64,000 nt of DNA from R-RK-3 sp963842775 (GCA_963842775.1 CAWJHQ010000016.1:496001-560000); one strand, 5' to 3'. Counted from the stretch's first letter, positions 43,145-53,204 are shown. Numbers and translations are program-made. Notes: generated by a model from the letters alone, not told the origin.

Positions 43145-45123
43145 CTATAGCTCTGCGGAACGATGGGCACAAGGGAAGGGTGAAACGAAACACCGCGCCG
43201 CCTCCGGATCCATTCTCCGCCGATATCTTGCCCCCATAGGTCTCGATGATAGTGCGCGCGATGGATAAACCTAGCCCTGTGCCCTGCCGCTTGGTGGTGT
43301 AGAACGCGTCGAAAATCTCGTTCAGCTTGTCGGTAGGAATGCCGGCTCCAGAATTGGTGACCGACACCTCGATCGCAGACTCTCCCACCACTGCCGTTTG
43401 GATTGACACCTTGCCATTCCCTGGCGGAGCAGTTCTGCATTGCATCCATTCCGTTCATGACAAGATTTAACACGACCTGCTGCAAATGAATTTGGTCGGC
43501 GCGCACGGGCAGCGCCCCTTCAGCATGAAGGACATTGAGCGTCACCCCTCTCTTCAATGCCTCGGAATCCAGAATGCGGAGCGTATCCCGCACGACATCG
43601 CTTAGGTCAAATTCTTGCAGCTCAAGCGCATCAGTTCTCCTGAACAATGCACGGAAGTGGCGAATGATGTCTGCCGCACGCTGGGTGTCCTGACCTATGT
43701 TGCCGAGAATCTGTGCGACCCGCTCAAGGTCGGGTGGGTTGGTCTTGAGATAAAGCAGGGCGGCCTCCGCAGAACTCTGGATTGCTCCCAAGGGCTGGTT
43801 GAGCTCGTGGGAGACCGAGGCCGACAGTCCGCTTGCGGTAGCGGCACGATTCAAGTGAATGACCTCCAACAGGCGGCGGCGCAACTCGCGCTCTGCCACC
43901 CGCCGACGGCGGTGCTCGAGATATAACCACGCAATCACCGCAGCCTGAGCCAGGACAGCAGCAAAAATGGCGATTATCTGCCAGCGGTATTCCTGCCATA
44001 GACTGAATTCGCGGAAATGAACCTGAGTGTCTTGCGGCAGACTGCTCTCGCTGAGCTTCCATCTCTTGAGCTGGCGCCAGTCGACCTGGTCAGCACTTCC
44101 GTCGGTTGCCCGCGGGATCAGGCTGGATGGGCTTGCTCCGGCCAGCGTGTCCACGGCGAGATCAGCGACCTCGCTACCGATCCGTTCGAAGGAGTCCATG
44201 CGTCCGCCAACGATGCCACGCCCAAGATAAGTCTCGTATGGCGTATAAACTGGAGCGGCGGCGGCAGTCGTGATTTCTTGAACAACATCGATGGGGATGA
44301 ACAACCGTCCGGTATTATCCGCAAACATCGTCAGCAGGATAATGATCGTATCGCGCGGCAGGCGTTTTAGCTCCTCAATCAAGTCTTCATGCCGAAGTCC
44401 CACGAGATACTTCGTGTCGTATTTTTGATCGTAGGCAGCGAGTTGGTGCCGCGCAATCTGGGCCGATCGCTGATCGAACTCGGTGGCTCCGGCGACGACG
44501 ACGACATGGCGCGCTTCAGGTTGCAGCCGCTGCGCAAGCGCCAACGTCTTCGCGAACTCACTGATGATGCCGGTGACGTTATTTGGCGGATTGAATGCAG
44601 CGAGCCTGGCGCGCGACGTGCAACAAAAGATGATTGGAACATCGAAGCCCAAATCAGCCTGATATTTTATCGTAAATCGTAGGGACTGTGGCCCCAGCAC
44701 GATGACCACATCGGGTTTGCGATCGCGGTATTTGTCTATCAAATATCGCGCCGTGCGAGTCTCATGAGCTTCGCCGGAAAAGCGTCCCAGGTCGAGGAAG
44801 TCGGAATAAAACTCAAGCGACTCCCGAGATCTCTGGCTCATCCGCTTCCTGGCCGCCTCGCCAGCTATGACACTAATCGGGAACAAATTGCTATAGGGGT
44901 ACAGCATGAGAACGCGTCGCGGCCTTTCGCTCGCGCGTGCCACATCGCCTCCGATCCCGACCAAAGCTGCAAGCGCCAGCAACGACGCCAAGAAGGCAAG
45001 ATTTGATCGTCTGCTAAACCCATTAAGTTTTCGCGTGAATACAGCAAATCTGCCGCCGCCAACAGAACCGCAGGTGCAAGGCCCGTTATTAACAAGATAA
45101 CTCTCTTGCCAAACGGGGCACAT
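43145..45123 (-). CDS. Sensor histidine kinase with substrate-binding-protein-like input domain (frameshifts)
   Basis: After an N-terminal membrane segment, residues about 70-330 resemble the periplasmic ABC_sub_bind fold (RRVLMLYPYSNLFPI, VVIVLGPQSLRF, FADNTGRLFIP). A second membrane helix follows near residue 385, then HisKA with the H-box SHELNQPLG, the N-box NLVMNGMDA and GTGLGLSIA. An extra base near 43432 splits the ATPase domain; another near 43163 would give the natural end PSSAEL and a TAG at 43145. The ATG at 45123 has GGAGG six bases upstream. The ligand is unknown. First gene of a kinase-regulator-receiver operon. Confidence 0.9.
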
Positions 45124-45425
45124 AACGCGTCCTCCGCAGCAACTAGCTAGATCTCGAGTATTTACGTGAATTCTACCATGTAGCAGCGGTAAGTGAAACT
45201 ACCGACTGCGGTACACGATTTCCGATATGCGAAGCACCTAGCTTTTTCTAGGAAGTGGGATTGCATTCCCATCTTGTGATCTGCCGATGGTCTGCGACAT
45301 GCGCTTCAGGGTTAATTCCGGCGGTCAGTTGGCAGGTATTCAGCGGCTGCCGTCCCGTTCCTATTCCTGGAAGGCTGAGCGGCGGCGAACTGGTCGGCGC
45401 TGATAGCGCGTCGCGGCTCTTCCAC
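45124..45425. other. Intergenic region left of truncated livH
   Basis: No gene is supported. It holds the kinase promoter and, toward 45425, the sequence that replaces the missing part of livH. No insertion sequence or terminal repeat is visible at the junction. Confidence 0.4.
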
Positions 45426-45815
45426 TTACCCAGCTGCTCGACCTGTTCTACGCGATTGCGGCTCATGGCCCCAGATCGCGCCCGCAAGGAAGCGGATGAC
45501 GAAGCCGAGCGCGATGGTGAGGATGACGACCGAGACCTGGCTCTGGCCGAACATGCGCCGGATGATGGCATAGTCGAGCAGGTAGCCGAGGACGCCCATG
45601 ATGAGCAGCGTGAGCGGGATGGAGAGCCAGAACGGCAGTCCGTAATGGGCGCTGTCGGTCAGCCCGAAGGCGACGAACGCGCCGAACATCATCATGTCGC
45701 CCTGCGCGAAATTCACGCCCTCCGTCGCCTTGTAGATCAGCACGAAGCCGAGCGCGATCAATCCGTAGACGCAACCGTTCGACAGGCCGCTCAGAAAGAG
45801 CTGCACGCTGCTCAA
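45426..45815 (-). pseudogene. Truncated branched-chain amino acid ABC permease (LivH type)
   Basis: The first 115 or so residues are a normal LivH N-terminus (SVQLFLSGLSNGCVYGLIALGF, YKATEGVNFAQGDMMMFG, then GAIWGHEPQS). The frame then runs into unrelated residues and stops at 129, whereas LivH proteins have about 290. No livM, livG or livF follows; the next gene leftward is a sensor kinase. The break near 45455 therefore looks like a deletion, a rearrangement or an assembly join. IclR lies upstream on the same strand. Confidence 0.8.
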
Positions 45816-46110
45816 GACTTATCCTCCCCTAGAGGCTGCAACTGCAACGCAAGCCGCCTTTCCCCAATGTTAAATAGGCCGCAATTGTCACCGCCTGGGG
45901 ATTAGCTTTGTGCGGGCGCGCAACCCCATCAGCGCGGTAAGAGCGATGAACTCTCGCGGTATTGAGGATGCGATCGATAAACTAGAATTCGTCAATTCTG
46001 ACGGAAGTCGTTATCCGGATTTTTATCCGCAACGCAAGCGCCAGGTCGCCGCAGTTGCCAATAATGGCGCGATTTCTATTTTGCGATGCCGTGCCGCCTC
46101 AGCCGGTTAT

Positions 46111-46941
46111 TCAAAACGTGCCCATCGTGCCTTCCAGCCGCCGTCCGAGCGCGACCAGTTTCGGCCGCACCTCGTTCAGCAGGAATTCCGGGCTGACCAC
46201 CATGTCGGGCGCGCCGCAATTGACCGCCATCGCCGGCATCCCGCCGCCGGGCCGGAATCCGACCGCAATGGCGTTGACATTGTCCTGCCACTCGCCGAAC
46301 GAGCAGGTGCAGCCCAGCTTGCGGTGATCCTCGACGGCTTTTTCGATGCCGTCCCGGGTCTGCGGCCAGGCCTTTTCGTCGATGGCGCGGATCTCGTCGA
46401 GGATGGGCGCGCGTTCCTCCTCGGTGCAGGCCGCGAGAAACGCCTTGCCCAGGGCGCTCGTCGAAATGGAGATCCGCGACCCCACATCGAGCGTCAGCGA
46501 CACCGCCGCCTGACCGCGAAAGCACTCCAGATAGACCATGCTCAGCCGGTCGCGGGCGCCGAGCCCCAGATGCGCATTGGAGAACGTCGCCAGTTCCTCC
46601 ATCAGCGGGCGGGCGATGTTGCGCACGTCCAGCCGCGCCAGCATGCTGGTGCCGAGCGCCAGAACGGCCGTGCCCAGCCGGTATTTCGCCAGCGGCTCGA
46701 CATAATGCAGATAGCCGAGGCGCGTCAGCGTGAAGGTCAGGCGCGACACCGTCGATTTGGGCAGTTTGCAGCGCGCGGCGATTTCCTGATTGCCGAGCAG
46801 CACTTCGCTCTTGCGGAAACAGGCGAGCACTTCGAGCCCGCGCGCCAGGGCGGTGACGAAATGCCTCTCCGCCGCCGCCGTCTCCGGCGACGCCGACATG
46901 AGCGCCGCGTCGCCAGTCCATTTAAATCGTTTCCTCGCCAT
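46111..46941 (-). CDS. IclR-family transcriptional regulator
   Basis: The 276 residues contain an N-terminal winged helix (RGLEVLACF, GNQEIAARCKLPKSTVSRLTFTL) and the IclR effector domain with SISTSALGKAFLA and a C-terminal INAIAVGF-like motif (NAIAVGFRPGGG). It is divergent from the acyl-CoA dehydrogenase genes, with an 814-base gap between. I infer that it controls these genes and, formerly, the liv operon. The frame is intact. Confidence 0.92.
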   Translation of the reverse strand: MARKRFKWTGDAALMSASPETAAAERHFVTALARGLEVLACFRKSEVLLGNQEIAARCKLPKSTVSRLTFTLTRLGYLHYVEPLAKYRLGTAVLALGTSMLARLDVRNIARPLMEELATFSNAHLGLGARDRLSMVYLECFRGQAAVSLTLDVGSRISISTSALGKAFLAACTEEERAPILDEIRAIDEKAWPQTRDGIEKAVEDHRKLGCTCSFGEWQDNVNAIAVGFRPGGGMPAMAVNCGAPDMVVSPEFLLNEVRPKLVALGRRLEGTMGTF

Positions 46942-47020
46942 GTCTACATCCCGCCCCGGGGCAGGCCATTTGCCGGCGCCTGTTCCGTTCCGATCAAATC
47001 AGAACCGGCCGCCAACTTTT

Positions 47021-47100
47021 TGTTCGAGCATGATCTTTACCCTAAAACCGGTATCCATCCCGTCTTCACGGAGACACGCTTTTTTGCGAATCATGCTCCA
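47021..47100. repeat. Rhizobial-type palindromic repeat (RIME-like, degenerate)
   Basis: Terminal inverted arms GAGCATGAT (47026-47034) and ATCATGCTC (47090-47098) enclose AAAACCGGTATCCAT. This arrangement matches the common intergenic repeats of Rhizobiales that carry GAGCATGAT ends and an ACCGGT-containing core. Confidence 0.6.
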
Positions 47101-47238
47101 GCGCCCCTCATTCTTGTAACCGAACCGTCCGTCACCGCAGAACATCGCCTGTCGCCATCCTGTCATTTTTCTCCCGGCAGTGCCGACAGCTTGACGGAAC
47201 CATCACATATGATACGCTGCGTCACGCCAATGCAGAAA

Positions 47239-47268
47239 ATTATTCCGCAGTGCGGCATTAAATGTCAA
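47239..47268 (-). promoter_or_regulatory. Candidate leftward promoter with operator-like dyad
   Basis: On the minus strand, TTGACA (47263-47268) and AATAAT (47239-47244) are separated by 18 bases. The spacer contains the small dyad CCGCA-G-TGCGG (47245-47255). It would transcribe toward iclR, about 300 bases away. Position and dyad suggest autoregulation, but this is only a pattern match. Confidence 0.35.
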
Positions 47269-47755
47269 CTGTGTGAACGGGGTCGGGGACGCTGGCGTGC
47301 ATACATCCGAAAATAGCAAGGTCAGGTTCGGCGCTGACGGCGGCGTTGCGATCGCCAGGATCGCCAACCTGCGCAACCGCCTGGCCGATGCAATTCGCCG
47401 CGCGGCATCGAATAACGGCACGATCAGGAAGCCGGCGGCGCCGTGATGGCGCCCTTGCCGCTCCCGCGCAAACGCGCCCATGAGAGCACATTCGGCGGAT
47501 GGCACGGCACGCGGCATAAGCCGCGACAGCCGGGCGAGCGCCGGGAGCCGCATTGTGGGGACAACGGCTCCCGGTGTATCTTGTAAGCGGAGGAAATGCG
47601 CATGAAAGACAAGACGCGGCAAAGTCCGCGCCAATGCGTTCCGACATCGCGGCGCCTTTTCCGGCCACTGCAATGCAGCCAGGCCGCTTTCTTCGTACGC
47701 CCAAAGCCGAACCTCGCCGACGCATAATTTCTATTGTCAATGAAAGCCTGACGCC

Positions 47756-48958
47756 ATGGACCTCCGCTTCACCGACGAAGAAAACGCCTTCCGCAGCGAA
47801 GTGCGCAACTTTTTCCGCACCGAAATTCCGGCGGAGACCCGCCGCAAATATGGTGAAGGCGAGGAGGTCTCGCGCGACGAGATGGTCACCTCGCAGCGCA
47901 TTCTGAACGCCAAGGGCTGGGCGACGCCGCGCTGGCCGGTGGAATGGGGCGGCCAGCCCTGGACCCCGATCCAGCATCACATCTTCCTGGAGGAGCTGCA
48001 GTTCAATTCGGTGCCGCAGCCGCTGCAATTCAATGTCGACATGGTCGGCCCCGTCATCGCCGCTTTCGGCTCGGAAGAGCAGAAGCGCCAATTTCTGCCG
48101 CGCGCCGCAAATCTCGACGATTGGTGGGCGCAGGGCTTTTCCGAGCCTGGCGCCGGCTCCGACCTCGCTTCGCTGAAGACCCGCGCCGTGCGCGACGGCG
48201 ACCATTACGTTGTCAACGGCCAGAAGACCTGGACGACGGCCGCGCAGAACGCCAATTGGATCTTCTGCCTCGTGCGCACCGATCCGGAAGCCAAGAAGCA
48301 GATGGGCATTTCCTTCCTGCTGATCGACATGGCGACGCCCGGCGTCGTCGTGCGCCCGATCATCACCATCGACGGGCGGCGTGAGGTGAACGAGGTCTTC
48401 CTCGACGATGTGAAGGTGCCGGTCGCCAATTGCGTCGGCGAGGAGAATAAGGGCTGGGACTATGCCAAATTCCTGCTCGCCAATGAGCGCACCGGCATCG
48501 CCCGTGTCGGCATAACGAAGCAGCGCCTCGCCCGCATCAAGGAGATCGCCAAGCGGACACCCGCCGGCGAAGGCGTGCTTTGGGACAATCAGGCTTACCG
48601 GTCGAAGGTCATGCTCGCCGAAATCGAGCTGAAGGCGCTGGAAATCACCCAGATGCGCGTCGTCGCCGAGGCCGCCCGCAGCGGCGGCAATCGCCCCAAC
48701 CCGGCATCCTCGATCCTGAAGATCAAGGGCTCGGAACTGCAGCAGACCGTAACGGAGCTGCTGTTAGAAGCGGCCGGGCCGAACGCGCTGGCTTTCCGCG
48801 GCTATCACAATGAGCCGGGCAGCAACGATCCGCTGGCCGAACTGGCCTGGGCGGGGCTCGCCGCGCAGAATTACTTCAACTACCGCAAGGTTTCGATTTA
48901 TGGCGGCTCCAACGAGATCCAGCATAACATCATCTCGAAAGCGGTCCTGGGTCTCTAG
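47756..48958 (+). CDS. Acyl-CoA dehydrogenase, PimC-like
   Basis: A 400-residue flavoprotein that introduces the alpha-beta double bond in acyl-CoA. The N-terminus MDLRFTDEENAFRSEVR and the overall length fit the PimC-type large subunits (pimeloyl-CoA dehydrogenase of Rhodopseudomonas). FAD-binding motifs: GFSEPGAGSDLASL and the C-terminal YGGSNEIQHNI. It starts a plus-strand run with a second dehydrogenase 14 bases downstream. Substrate chain type cannot be told from the sequence. Confidence 0.92.
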   Translation: MDLRFTDEENAFRSEVRNFFRTEIPAETRRKYGEGEEVSRDEMVTSQRILNAKGWATPRWPVEWGGQPWTPIQHHIFLEELQFNSVPQPLQFNVDMVGPVIAAFGSEEQKRQFLPRAANLDDWWAQGFSEPGAGSDLASLKTRAVRDGDHYVVNGQKTWTTAAQNANWIFCLVRTDPEAKKQMGISFLLIDMATPGVVVRPIITIDGRREVNEVFLDDVKVPVANCVGEENKGWDYAKFLLANERTGIARVGITKQRLARIKEIAKRTPAGEGVLWDNQAYRSKVMLAEIELKALEITQMRVVAEAARSGGNRPNPASSILKIKGSELQQTVTELLLEAAGPNALAFRGYHNEPGSNDPLAELAWAGLAAQNYFNYRKVSIYGGSNEIQHNIISKAVLGL

Positions 48959-48972
48959 TATAAGGGCGGACA

Positions 48973-50127
48973 ATGGATTTCGACCTCACGGAAGAGCAGT
49001 CGCTGCTCAAGGACAGCGTGGACCGCCTGATCGCGGACCGCTACGGCGATTTCGAGCGCCGCAACGGTTACGCGAAGGAGCCGGGCGGCTGGAGCCGCGC
49101 GGTCTGGAAGGACTATGTCGATCTCGGGCTGACGCTGCTCCCTTTCGAGGAGAGCATGGGTGGCATCGGCGGCGGCCCGCTGGAGACCATGATCGTGATG
49201 GAAGCGGTCGGGCGCGGCCTGACGCTGGAGCCGTTCTTTTCGACCATGGTGCTCGGCGCGGCGGCGCTTCGTCTGGGCGGCACGGCGGGCCAGCAGGAGG
49301 CCATCATTCCGAAGATCGCGGGCGGCGAGATGATCCTGGCGCTTGCTCACGGTGAACGCCAGGCGCGCTACGATCTGTTCGATGTCGCGGCCACTGCACG
49401 CGAGGCCGAGGGCGGCTTCGTGCTCGACGGCCACAAGAGCATGGTGGTGCATGGCGACAGCGCCGACATGCTGATCGTCAGCGCCAGGACGTCGGGCGAG
49501 CGGCGCGACAAGAGCGGCATCACGCTGTTTCTCGTCGACGCGAAGGCGCCCGGCGTCGAGATCCACGGCTATGAAGGCCAGGACGCCATGCGCGTCGCCG
49601 AGATCGCCCTTAATGGCGTGAAGGTCGGCGCCGACGCCATGCTCGGCACGCGCGATCAGGGCCTGCCGCTGCTGGAGCACATGGTCGATACCGGTATCGC
49701 GGCGCTGGCCGCCGAGGCGGTCGGGGCGATGGATGCGCTGCATGCGCTCACCGTCGATTATCTGAAGACGCGCAAGCAGTTCGGCGTGCCGATCGGCAGT
49801 TTCCAGGCCCTGCAGCATCGCGCCGTCGATATGATGATTGCGCTGGAGCAGGCGCGGTCGATGGCCGTCTTCGCGGCGATGATGGTCAATGCCGAACCGA
49901 AGACACGCCGCGCCGCGATCTCGGCCGCGAAAGTGCAGATCAACCGCTCGGCGCGCTATGTCGGCCAGCAGGCGATCCAGCTGCATGGCGGCATCGGCAT
50001 GACCATGGAATACAAGGCCGGCCATTATTTCAAACGGCTGACCATGATCGAGAACCTCTTCGGCGACACGGATTACCATCTGGCGAAGGTGGCCGAAGCC
50101 GGCGGCTTGCTGGAAGACGCGGCTTAA
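48973..50127 (+). CDS. Acyl-CoA dehydrogenase, PimD-like
   Basis: The 384 residues begin MDFDLTEEQSLLKDSVDRLI, as in PimD-type small subunits, and include the family C-terminal motif IQLHGGIGMTMEYKAGHYFKRL. The middle region lacks the usual EPGAGSD loop and reads ARYDLFDVAATAR instead, as is common in the partner subunits of two-component acyl-CoA dehydrogenases. I infer a complex with the preceding protein. Confidence 0.9.
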   Translation: MDFDLTEEQSLLKDSVDRLIADRYGDFERRNGYAKEPGGWSRAVWKDYVDLGLTLLPFEESMGGIGGGPLETMIVMEAVGRGLTLEPFFSTMVLGAAALRLGGTAGQQEAIIPKIAGGEMILALAHGERQARYDLFDVAATAREAEGGFVLDGHKSMVVHGDSADMLIVSARTSGERRDKSGITLFLVDAKAPGVEIHGYEGQDAMRVAEIALNGVKVGADAMLGTRDQGLPLLEHMVDTGIAALAAEAVGAMDALHALTVDYLKTRKQFGVPIGSFQALQHRAVDMMIALEQARSMAVFAAMMVNAEPKTRRAAISAAKVQINRSARYVGQQAIQLHGGIGMTMEYKAGHYFKRLTMIENLFGDTDYHLAKVAEAGGLLEDAA

Positions 50128-50139
50128 TTGGGGGTAATA

Positions 50140-50295
50140 TTTGTCTGGCGCCGGGCATCCGCGCGGCACTTGGCCCGCTTGCGGGCCCCGGGTGCCCAAT
50201 CCAGACTCTGAGCAAGCGGCCCGCACGGCATTTGTCGCGATCTCCCGGGGCCCGCAAGCGGGCCTAAGCCTCGCGGATGCGAGGCGCCAGACAAA
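50140..50295. repeat. Long imperfect inverted repeat between operon genes
   Basis: TTTGTCTGGCGCC at the left end is mirrored by GGCGCCAGACAAA at the right end. Inside, GGCATCCGCG/CGCGGATGC and GGCCCGCTTGCGGGCCCCGGG with its complement continue the pairing. The arms of about 50 bases can form a large hairpin that fills the whole gap between the second dehydrogenase and the hydrolase. Confidence 0.75.
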
Positions 50296-50304
50296 GGAAC
50301 TCAG

Positions 50305-51007
50305 ATGAGCGACGCAACTCCAATCCTTCTCGTTCCCGGCCTTGGCTGCTCGCCGCGCCTGTTCGGACCGCAATTGCCGAGCCTCTGGCAATTCGGCCCG
50401 GTGACCGTCGCCGATACGCGGCGCGCCGACAGCATGGCCGGCAATTGCCCGGCAGATCCTGGAGACGGCTCCACCGCGCTTCGCGCTGGCGGGGCTTTCC
50501 ATGGGCGGATACATCTCTTTCGAGATCATGCGGCAGGCGCCGGAGCGCGTGCTGCGCCTTGCGCTTCTGGATACAGCCCCGCGTGCCGACCGCCCGGACC
50601 AGACCGAGCGGCGAAATACGCAGATCGCGATGGTGCGCGAGGGGCGGTTTTCCGAAGTTCCCGCATTGCTGTTTCCGCTGATGGTCCACCCCGAGCATCA
50701 GCAGGACGAAGAACTGCGCCGGACGTTCGACGAGATGTTCCGCGAGAATGGCGCGGACGCCTTCATCCGGCAGCAGGAAGCGATCAAGTCGCGCCCCGAT
50801 TCCAGGCCCTCTCTGGCGGCCATCGGCTGCCCGACCCTGGTGCTGGTCGGCGACAGCGATCAGGTGACGCCGCCTGACGCCGCGCGCGAAATCGCCGATG
50901 GCATTCGTGGGGCGCGGCTGGTGATCGTGCCGAATTCCGGGCATCTCTCCACATTGGAGCAGCCGGACGCCGTCACGCTCGCGCTGACCGAATGGATGGC
51001 GTCATAA
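50305..51007 (+). CDS. Alpha/beta hydrolase (single frameshift)
   Basis: The corrected protein of about 233 residues has PILLVPGLGCSPRLF at the N-terminus, the nucleophile elbow GLSMGG, the acid in LVLVGDSDQVTPP and the histidine in NSGHLSTLEQP. An extra base near 50452 separates RADSMA from AIARQILETAPP. AAAGGAAC provides a ribosome-binding site right after the inverted repeat. The substrate is unknown; an esterase or thioesterase role in the neighbouring acyl-CoA pathway is plausible. Confidence 0.87.
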
Positions 51008-51039
51008 CCGGGCGCCCACCCCACGTCCGGATCGCGGCG

Positions 51040-52689
51040 TCAGCCTGCCGCCGTTTCGCCAGCCAGCGCCGCGGCGGACTGGTACATGTCGTAATACTCC
51101 TGGCGCAATTGGCGCTTCAGCACCTTGCCGGTGGCGGTATGCGGCAATTCCTTCACGAACAGCACGTCGTCCGGCAGCCACCATTTCGCCACCCGTTCGG
51201 AGAGGAAGGCGAGGATATCGTCCTTGCCGGCGGACGCTCCCTCCTTCAGCACGACGACGAGCAGCGGCCGCTCGGCCCATTGCGGATGCGGCAGGCCCAC
51301 GACCGCGCATTCGCCGATCGCCGGATGGCTCATGGCGTAATTCTCGACGTCGACCGAGCTGATCCATTCGCCGCCGGATTTGATGATGTCCTTGGCGCGG
51401 TCGACGATGGCCAGGAAGCCCTGCTCGTCGATCGTGGCGACGTCGCCCGTGTCCAGCCAGCCATCCCGCCAGGCCGAATTTTCCGATTCCTTGTAATAGC
51501 CGCTGGCGATCCAGGGGCCGCGCACCAGCAGCCGGCCGACGCTCTTGCCGTCATTGGGCAAGGTCTCGCCGTCCGGCCCGGCGACGCGCATCTGCACGCC
51601 GTAAAGCGCGTGCCCGGCCTTGACCTGCAGGTCGTAGCGCTCTTCCAGCGGCAGATTGTCGGTATAGCGGCTGGGCGAGTTGGTCGAGCCGACAGGCGAC
51701 ATTTCCGTCATGCCCCAGCCCTGGATGACGAAGGCGTCGTGCCTCTCCTGGAATGCCTTGATCATCGAGCGGGGCACGGCGGAACCGCCGATCACCACAC
51801 GGTCGACCGAATTCATTTTCAGGCCCTCGCGCTCGCAATATTGCAGGAGGTTCAGCCACACGGTCGGCACGCCGAGCATGAGATCGACCTTGTCCTGGTC
51901 GACCATCTCGAAAATCGACTTGCCGTCGAGCCCGCCGGCCGGCAGCACAAGCTTGGAGCCGGCCATCGTCGCCGCATAGGGGATGCCCCAGGCATTGACG
52001 TGGAACATCGGCACGACGGGCAGCACCGACGTCCGGCTGGAAAGGCCGAGCACGCCCGCGCCGCACACGCTCATGGCGTGCAGCACGGTCGAGCGGTGGC
52101 TGTAGAGCACGCCCTTGGGATTGCCCGTCGTGCCCGAGGTGTAGCAGATCGACGCGGCGAGGTTTTCGTCGATTTGCGGCCATTCGTAATCCGCGCTCTG
52201 CGCTTCGACCAGTTCCTCATAGGCAATCAGCGGCAGCGAGGATTCCGGCAGATGCTCCTTGCCGACCATCACCACGACATGCTGGAGCGTCGTCAGCTTC
52301 GGGAAGATCTTTTCGACCAGCGGCACGAAGGTGAGATCGACGAACAGCACGATGTCTTCGGCGTGATTGATGATGTAGACGATCTGATCGGGGAACAGGC
52401 GCGGATTGATGGTGTGAATGATGGCGCCGCTGCCCGACACGCCGTAATAGAGCTCATAATGCCGGTGGGTGTTCCAGGCGAGCGTGGCGACGCGGTCCTG
52501 GAAATTGACGCCGAGCTGCTTCAGCGCGTTGCCGAGCTTGCGGCTGCGCTTGGCCGCGTCGCGATAGGTGTAGCGATGGATGCCGCCCTCCGGCTTCCGG
52601 CTGACGATCTCTCCATCGTGATTGAAATTCTCGGCATGTTCCAGGATGGACGAAATCGTCAGCGGAACGTTCATCATCATGCCGTACAT
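51040..52689 (-). CDS. Acyl-CoA synthetase (AMP-forming)
   Basis: About 549 residues of the ANL superfamily, which activate carboxylic acids to CoA thioesters. Motifs: the P-loop YTSGTTGNPKG, GWGMTEMSP, GWLDTGDVATID, the hinge KSGGEWISSVDVEN and the catalytic lysine in TATGKVLKR. The ATG at 52689 is chosen because GGGAGG lies seven bases upstream. It converges with the dehydrogenase-hydrolase unit and is likely to supply its substrate. Fatty-acid chain preference cannot be assigned. Confidence 0.92.
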   Translation of the reverse strand: MYGMMMNVPLTISSILEHAENFNHDGEIVSRKPEGGIHRYTYRDAAKRSRKLGNALKQLGVNFQDRVATLAWNTHRHYELYYGVSGSGAIIHTINPRLFPDQIVYIINHAEDIVLFVDLTFVPLVEKIFPKLTTLQHVVVMVGKEHLPESSLPLIAYEELVEAQSADYEWPQIDENLAASICYTSGTTGNPKGVLYSHRSTVLHAMSVCGAGVLGLSSRTSVLPVVPMFHVNAWGIPYAATMAGSKLVLPAGGLDGKSIFEMVDQDKVDLMLGVPTVWLNLLQYCEREGLKMNSVDRVVIGGSAVPRSMIKAFQERHDAFVIQGWGMTEMSPVGSTNSPSRYTDNLPLEERYDLQVKAGHALYGVQMRVAGPDGETLPNDGKSVGRLLVRGPWIASGYYKESENSAWRDGWLDTGDVATIDEQGFLAIVDRAKDIIKSGGEWISSVDVENYAMSHPAIGECAVVGLPHPQWAERPLLVVVLKEGASAGKDDILAFLSERVAKWWLPDDVLFVKELPHTATGKVLKRQLRQEYYDMYQSAAALAGETAAG

Positions 52690-53204
52690 CGAAAATCCTC
52701 CCAAGGTGCTCTTCTCTTAGCCGCGAAAAGCGTTGTCATTCGGTGACGAAAAGCCCACGCACCCGCGTCATGGCCTGCCGTCCCGTCGCAGCATGGTCGC
52801 TTGGCTCGGGGAAATAATCGAGCAAAATATTTGCGCGCAGCGCCGATAGCGTGCGGCCTTATTCTCATGCGCCGATCTCCGGCGCCGCGGCGGAAATCGG
52901 GGCGGTGGTCCCGTTTCCGCTCTCCTCGCGCCCGCAGGCGCGGCGGCTCCCCCGGCTTGGCTGAGGCATGTCGGTCCGGCGGAAGACGCCTCGATTTTTG
53001 AGCCCATTTCATACTATAAGAGGGGTAGTGCGGTCATCGTCATACTAGATATGGAAATTTCGGGCAGTCGCCCCGGCGGTGGGATCTCGACGTTGGTCGA
53101 GGTCGCTAACCGCATCGGCGCTGGGAATGCAGCCGCGAGCGTAATAGGCAAGCTTCAAATTTTGAATTGAGATTCGCCGAATTCATTTCCGAAGGAGAAT
53201 GACA
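52690..53204. other. Divergent intergenic region, ligase / cyclase
   Basis: No gene seen. It separates the leftward ligase from the rightward cyclase and should hold both promoters. Confidence 0.4.

Larger units (their letters stand above)
46942..47755. other. Long intergenic region, IclR / acyl-CoA dehydrogenase
   Basis: No convincing gene. It contains a degenerate palindromic repeat (47021-47100) and a leftward promoter candidate (47239-47268). Frames in 47250-47700 lack family resemblance and show no ribosome-binding site. Confidence 0.45.

Noticed and set aside
47203..47673. 156-residue minus-strand frame in the IclR/dehydrogenase gap
   Set aside because: No family resemblance, biased Arg/Ala composition and no ribosome-binding site; it overlaps the candidate promoter.
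48955..50529. 524-residue minus-strand frame across the second acyl-CoA dehydrogenase
   Set aside because: His/Arg-rich shadow of a recognised dehydrogenase, with no start signal.
50992..52746. 584-residue plus-strand frame across the acyl-CoA ligase
   Set aside because: It is the antisense shadow of a ligase with all catalytic motifs; the high GC content keeps the opposite frame open.
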